Notes under the pieces: model-generated
The model's database searches: none
Told to the model about the DNA's origin: nothing
The model's input: only the letters and a program-made list of their open reading frames with translations
Made by a program: the position numbers and the translations under genes
Shown: positions 59,970-64,000 of the stretch, in pieces
Position numbering within the stretch: the first letter of the stretch is position 1
Layout of the letters: each line of letters opens with the position of its first letter
Assembly (NCBI GenBank): GCA_963815775.1
Contig: CAWFIB010000016.1
Coordinates: 186,001-250,000, forward strand
Source: CAVVDY01 sp963815775
GTDB taxonomy: Bacteria; Acidobacteriota; Terriglobia; Terriglobales; Acidobacteriaceae
DNA: 64,000 nt
Reading direction: 5' to 3'

Positions 59970-62060
59970 ATGGCAAGCATCATCGAACCAAAGGTTGTTT
60001 CCGAGCCCGCGATGGCGCGAGTTGGGCACTCGCCACACCAGCCCAAGAAGAAGGTGTTATGGGAGGGGAGGATCGTCGGCCGAGCCGTTCTGGATTCCTT
60101 TCTCAAGCTCAATCCCCGCCACATGATGGGCAATCCCGTCATGTTCGTGGTGGAGATTGGCAGCGTCATTACCACCCTGCTGCTGATACGCGGCGGCGGA
60201 CACTTCCTGTTCAACCTGCAGATCACTCTGTGGCTGTGGTTCACCGTGCTGTTTGCCAATTTCGCCGAGGCGATGGCCGAAGGCCGCGGCAAAGCCCAGG
60301 CCGACACCTTGCGCAAAGCCCGCTCGGAAACCATCGCCAACCGCCGCCGGGAGGATGGCCAGATGGAGAAGGTCGCCAGCTCCAAGCTGCGCGCCGGCGA
60401 CACGGTCATCGTTTCCGCTGGTGAATTCATTCCCTCCGACGGAGAAATCACGGAAGGCGTGGCATCGGTGGACGAGTCGGCCATCACCGGCGAGTCGGCG
60501 CCAGTGATTCGCGAGGCGGGCGGCGACCGCTCCGCGGTCACCGGTGGAACCCGCGTTCTTAGCGACCAGATCTGCGTCTGCATCACCTCCAACCCTGGCG
60601 AAACCTTCCTCGATCGCATGATCTCGCTGGTCGAAGGCGCGTCGCGCCAGAAGACGCCGAATGAGATTGCCCTCAACATTCTGCTGGCGGGGCTGACCAT
60701 CATCTTTCTGCTTGCGGTTGTCACCTTGCAGCCGTTCGCCATCTACAGCGGCTCGCCGCAAACCGTATTCGTACTGGTCTCCCTGCTGGTCTGCCTGATT
60801 CCGACCACCATCGGCGGATTGCTGTCGGCAATCGGCATCGCCGGCATGGACCGCCTGATTCAACGCAACGTGCTCGCCATGTCGGGGCGCGCCGTTGAAG
60901 CGGCCGGCGACGTGAACACCCTGTTGCTCGACAAAACCGGCACCATAACCTTCGGTAATCGCCAGGCTTCCGAATTCATCCCCGCGAAGGACGTGACCCA
61001 GCAGGACATCGCCGACGCGGCGCAGCTTTCCTCGCTGGCCGACGAGACACCCGAGGGCCGCTCCATCGTGGTTCTGGCGAAAGAACGCTACGGCTTGCGT
61101 GGCCGCGAGCTCGCTTCCCATGAGGCGCATTTCATTCCTTTCACCGCGCAGACTCGCATGTCAGGTGTGGACTTTGATGGCCGCCAGATACGCAAGGGCG
61201 CGGCCGACGCGATTGCGCGCTATGTGGAGCAGTCGGGCGGCGCCATGCCGGAGGAGATTCGCGAAAGCGTGCAACGGATTGCGTCTTCCGGGGGTACGCC
61301 GCTGGTGGTTGCCGAAAACGGCCGGGCGATCGGCGTCATTCACCTTAAAGACGTGGTGAAGGGCGGCATTCGCGACCGTTTCGCCCAACTGCGGGAGATG
61401 GGCATCCGCACCGTGATGATCACCGGTGACAATCCGCTGACCGCCGCCTCGATCGCCCGCGAGGCCGGGGTGGACGACTTCCTCGCCGAAGCCACTCCGG
61501 AAGACAAGATGAAGCTGATTCGCAAAGAGCAGGCCGAAGGGAAGCTGGTCGCCATGACGGGCGACGGTACGAATGATGCGCCTGCCCTTGCGCAAGCCGA
61601 CGTCGGCGTCGCCATGAATACCGGCACTCAGGCAGCGAAGGAAGCCGGCAACATGGTCGATCTCGATTCCAATCCCACCAAGCTCATTGAGATCGTCGAG
61701 ATCGGTAAGCAGCTCCTGATGACCCGTGGCTCGCTGACTACTTTCTCTATCTCCAACGATGTGGCAAAGTACTTCGCCATCATCCCCGCCATGTTCGCCG
61801 GGACCTTCCCGGTGCTCAACGCGCTGAACATCATGCACCTGAGAACGCCCGAGTCGGCCATTCTTTCGGCGGTGATTTTTAATGCGGTCATCATTGTCGC
61901 GCTGATTCCGCTGGCGTTGCGCGGTGTGCGATACCGGCCCATGGGTGCGGCCGCGCTCCTGCGCCGCAACCTGTGGATCTACGGCGCCGGCGGAATCGTC
62001 ATCCCCTTCATCGGCATTAAGTTGATCGACATGCTCATCGCCACAGTTGGACTGGCTTAG
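59970..62060 (+). CDS. kdpB: Potassium-transporting ATPase, P-type ATPase subunit KdpB
   Basis: Protein of 696 residues. It has the actuator motif TGES (residues 173-176), the phosphorylated Asp321 in DKTGTITFGNR, and the hinge motif MTGDGTNDAPALAQADVG. The TTIGGLL membrane motif characteristic of KdpB is at about residues 279-285. It hydrolyses ATP to drive K+ uptake. The gene starts 10 bp after kdpA with GGGGAATTCG in between. Confidence 0.97.
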   Translation: MASIIEPKVVSEPAMARVGHSPHQPKKKVLWEGRIVGRAVLDSFLKLNPRHMMGNPVMFVVEIGSVITTLLLIRGGGHFLFNLQITLWLWFTVLFANFAEAMAEGRGKAQADTLRKARSETIANRRREDGQMEKVASSKLRAGDTVIVSAGEFIPSDGEITEGVASVDESAITGESAPVIREAGGDRSAVTGGTRVLSDQICVCITSNPGETFLDRMISLVEGASRQKTPNEIALNILLAGLTIIFLLAVVTLQPFAIYSGSPQTVFVLVSLLVCLIPTTIGGLLSAIGIAGMDRLIQRNVLAMSGRAVEAAGDVNTLLLDKTGTITFGNRQASEFIPAKDVTQQDIADAAQLSSLADETPEGRSIVVLAKERYGLRGRELASHEAHFIPFTAQTRMSGVDFDGRQIRKGAADAIARYVEQSGGAMPEEIRESVQRIASSGGTPLVVAENGRAIGVIHLKDVVKGGIRDRFAQLREMGIRTVMITGDNPLTAASIAREAGVDDFLAEATPEDKMKLIRKEQAEGKLVAMTGDGTNDAPALAQADVGVAMNTGTQAAKEAGNMVDLDSNPTKLIEIVEIGKQLLMTRGSLTTFSISNDVAKYFAIIPAMFAGTFPVLNALNIMHLRTPESAILSAVIFNAVIIVALIPLALRGVRYRPMGAAALLRRNLWIYGAGGIVIPFIGIKLIDMLIATVGLA

Positions 62061-62069
62061 GAGGCATCC

Positions 62070-62708
62070 GTGAAAAAGAACCTTTTAACTGCATTTCTCA
62101 TGACCGTGGTGACGACCGTTTTGCTGGGGATCATCTATCCTCTGGTGGTAACCGGGCTGGCGCAGCTTATGTTCCGCGACAAGTCGAACGGCCAGCTCAT
62201 CGTCAGCGGCGGCACGACCGTGGGATCGCGCATTATCGGCCAGCCCTTCACTGGCGATGCCTACTTCCATTCCCGTCCTTCGGCGGCGGGCAATGGCTAT
62301 GATGCCACCGCTTCGGGTGGATCGAATCTCGGGCCCACCAATGCCAAGCTCATCCAGGCTGTCGAAGATCGCGTTAAGACCGAACAGGTGGGCGATCAGC
62401 CGGTGCCCATCGAACTGGTAACCACGTCGGCTTCCGGCCTCGATCCTAACCTCTCTCCCGGCGCCACTCTATACCAGGTGCCGCGGGTTGCGAAGGCTCG
62501 CGGTATCACGGAAGACCGGTTGAATGTACTTGTCAGGAAGTTCATTCAGGGCCGCCAGCTTGGGATACTCGGCGAGCCGCGGGTGAATGTCCTGGAGCTG
62601 AACCTGGAACTCGACCGCGAATATCCCTTGTCCGCTCAGGCCGCCAATCTCCCGGAAGGTCTGATGAAGTCCGGGTTTGGAAGGGGACGGCCTTCAGGCC
62701 GTCCGTAA
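62070..62708 (+). CDS. kdpC: Potassium-transporting ATPase subunit KdpC, 3' end formed by a repeat element
   Basis: Protein of 212 residues with one N-terminal membrane helix (LLTAFLMTVVTTVLLGIIYPLVV) and the conserved motifs GSRIIGQPFTGDAYFHSRPSA and VNVLELNLELD. It assembles with KdpA and KdpB and aids ATP use. Codons 198-212 (LMKSGFGRGRPSGRP) are supplied by the structured element that begins at 62661: its terminal repeat encodes LMKSG and its hairpin encodes GRPSGRP before the stop. The conserved core is complete, so function is probably kept. GGAGG precedes the GTG/ATG start region. Confidence 0.95.
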   Translation: MKKNLLTAFLMTVVTTVLLGIIYPLVVTGLAQLMFRDKSNGQLIVSGGTTVGSRIIGQPFTGDAYFHSRPSAAGNGYDATASGGSNLGPTNAKLIQAVEDRVKTEQVGDQPVPIELVTTSASGLDPNLSPGATLYQVPRVAKARGITEDRLNVLVRKFIQGRQLGILGEPRVNVLELNLELDREYPLSAQAANLPEGLMKSGFGRGRPSGRP

Positions 62709-62764
62709 ATGCCCGAAATAGAGCTGGGCTTTAGCCCTGAGGGTCCTCGGTCGGACTTAATCAG
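62661..62764 (+). repeat. Structured dispersed element, copy C, overlapping kdpC
   Basis: CTGATGAAGTCCG at the left end and CGGACTTAATCAG at the right end are inverted repeats with 12 of 13 positions matching. Between them lie AAGGGG, a hairpin (GGACGGCC TTCA GGCCGTCC) and GGGCTTTAGCCC, in the same order and spacing as in copy B. The first 48 bp are translated as the tail of KdpC. It ends 63 bp before the ADOP permease stop. Confidence 0.72.
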
Positions 62765-62827
62765 ATTCTCCCTAAGGAACAACCTCTCCGCTCCCGGCGA
62801 GCAGACCGTCCTGCGTGTTCGCAGCGA

Positions 62828-64000
62828 CTATTCATAACGAAGCGCGACCACCGGATTGACGCGGGCTGCGCGACGCGCTGGGAAATAGCAGGCCAGCACC
62901 GCAGCCGTCGCCAAAATCAGTGACACTCCACCGAAGATCAACGGATCGTGGGCGCTGACTCCAAATAGCAGACTGGAGAGCACATGCATTGTGGCGAACG
63001 CCACCACCAGACCGAGCACAAGCCCCGCGATTGCCAGCCGCATTCCTTGTCTCACCACCAGGCCCAACACAGTATTGGTCTGCGCCCCCATGGCCATGCG
63101 AATACCGATCTCGCGCGTCTGCTGGTTCACTGAATACGAGAGCACGCCGTACACCCCCACAATCGCGAGGACCAGCGCAAGGCCGCCGAACACGGTCAGC
63201 AGCGCTGCACCCATGCGCGGCGCCCACAATCCCTGATCGAGCAGCTCTCCAACGGTATTCCAGTTGGTGAGCGCCAGGTTTGAATCCAGCGATTGGACAT
63301 TGCTTCGCACGGTGGCGATAGCGCCTTCCGGCCGGCCGGTGGTCCGTACCTGCATCGTGGCCACAGGAGAGTAGTCCTGCGTGATTGGCAGGTAGGCCAG
63401 GGGCTGCGGGTCTTCACCGATTGCGTTCACCACGGTGTTGTGCACAACGCCAACAACTGCGCGCAGCGTGGGGTCACCGAAAAAATGGAAGCGCTTCCCT
63501 ACAGCGTCCTGATCCGGCCAAAAGTGCTTAGCCATCGCCTCGTTGATGATCACAACTGGAGCCGTGTCCTTGCGATCAGAATCGGTGAACTCCCGGCCCT
63601 TTATCAGCGGGATGCGCAGGGTCTTGAAGAAGTTGGGCGCAATGTCATCGAGTTGGGTCAACGTGCCCCGATATCCCGACGACTCGTCCTGGCCTTCGGG
63701 AAATACGGTTCGCCCCAGTCCTCCCCCCAGCGGAAAATTGGAGGCGACCGTTGCCGACGCAACTCCGGGGCTTGCTTCAGCCCGCTCAATCGCAGCCCGG
63801 AAGAACTGCTGCCCACGGCCTTCATCGTAGTGCAAGGCTCCCAGATCGAAGGCGAACACGAAGAGGTTCCTCGACTCGAACCCCGGATCCACGTGCTGCG
63901 CATTCTGCATGCTGCGAATGAACAAGCCCGCTCCGACCAGCGCGACCAGCGCCAGCGCAATTTCCGTCACCACCAGCAGGCTGCGGAAACGATTGCGCGC
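62828..64000 (-). CDS. ADOP-family permease (FtsX/MacB-like), C-terminal part
   Basis: The frame is open to the window edge, so only the C-terminal ~390 residues are present. The segment RFRSLLVVTEIALALVALVGAGLFIRSM, a MacB-like periplasmic domain (FKTLRIPLIKGREFTDSDRKD, PVVIINEAMAKHFWPDQDAVGKRF) and three final helices with YGVLSYSVNQQTREIGIRMAMGA and YFPARRAARVNPVVALRYE identify the acidobacterial duplicated orphan permease group. These have two FtsX units and usually no ATPase partner; they are thought to move macrolides, peptides or lipoproteins. The family is expanded in Acidobacteriota, which supports the taxonomic guess. Confidence 0.9.
   Translation of the reverse strand, partial: ARNRFRSLLVVTEIALALVALVGAGLFIRSMQNAQHVDPGFESRNLFVFAFDLGALHYDEGRGQQFFRAAIERAEASPGVASATVASNFPLGGGLGRTVFPEGQDESSGYRGTLTQLDDIAPNFFKTLRIPLIKGREFTDSDRKDTAPVVIINEAMAKHFWPDQDAVGKRFHFFGDPTLRAVVGVVHNTVVNAIGEDPQPLAYLPITQDYSPVATMQVRTTGRPEGAIATVRSNVQSLDSNLALTNWNTVGELLDQGLWAPRMGAALLTVFGGLALVLAIVGVYGVLSYSVNQQTREIGIRMAMGAQTNTVLGLVVRQGMRLAIAGLVLGLVVAFATMHVLSSLLFGVSAHDPLIFGGVSLILATAAVLACYFPARRAARVNPVVALRYE

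Overview
The window looks like a chromosomal contig from an uncultured or poorly studied Acidobacteriota bacterium (Terriglobia / Koribacter-like). This is an inference. It rests on high G+C, an ADOP-type orphan permease at the right edge, an exosortase-EpsI-TPR locus, secreted NHL and BNR propellers, a UbiA-family prenyltransferase of the menaquinone type, and protein wording typical of that phylum. No rRNA, tRNA, CRISPR array or prophage was recognised.

Layout. 1-4.6 kb: end of an exopolysaccharide/exosortase locus (nucleotide-sugar dehydrogenase, exosortase, EpsI-like protein, TPR lipoprotein). 4.8-21.4 kb: a cytochrome locus. On the minus strand lie a SurA-like prolyl isomerase, a histidine kinase and the ResB/CcsA (System II) cytochrome c maturation pair. 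On the plus strand follow 16-heme cytochrome, NHL propeller, 4-heme cytochrome, prolyl isomerase, outer-membrane beta-barrel, second NHL propeller, 12-heme cytochrome and a TPR protein. The parts list fits transfer of electrons across or outside the outer membrane; this is the best candidate for an undescribed system here. 21.6-27.3 kb: a carbamoyl-phosphate/ornithine operon (cyclic-2,3-diphosphoglycerate-synthetase-like GTPase, ornithine carbamoyltransferase, carbamate kinase, aspartate-type carbamoyltransferase, ornithine aminotransferase). 27.4-37.5 kb: a secreted protein, a DMT permease, thrS between two toxin-antitoxin modules (BrnT/BrnA and YoeB/YefM), two unknowns, ruvA, mnmE and a UbiA-type prenyltransferase. 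37.7-39.1 kb: a frameshifted insertion sequence. 39.2-53.8 kb: M49 peptidase, methyltransferase, IorAB-like molybdenum hydroxylase, radical SAM protein, broken NAD(P)-binding gene beside a TetR regulator, large BNR-repeat protein, Rieske-FAD oxidoreductase and NCS2 purine permease. 53.9-62.7 kb: a potassium-uptake locus with KdpD split into two divergent genes, kdpE, tiny ORFs, kdpF, kdpA, kdpB and kdpC. 62.8-64 kb: partial ADOP permease.

The non-coding DNA is unusual. Four intergenic regions hold degenerate tandem repeats with a strict 7-bp period, mostly as inverted pairs. Three copies of a ~90-125 bp structured, MITE/REP-like element occur, one of which forms the 3' end of kdpC. A decayed copy of the mnmE 5' end lies ~230 bp upstream of the real one. 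Single-base frameshifts appear in ruvA, the IS transposase, an SDR-like gene and possibly brnT; these may be real decay or residual assembly indels.
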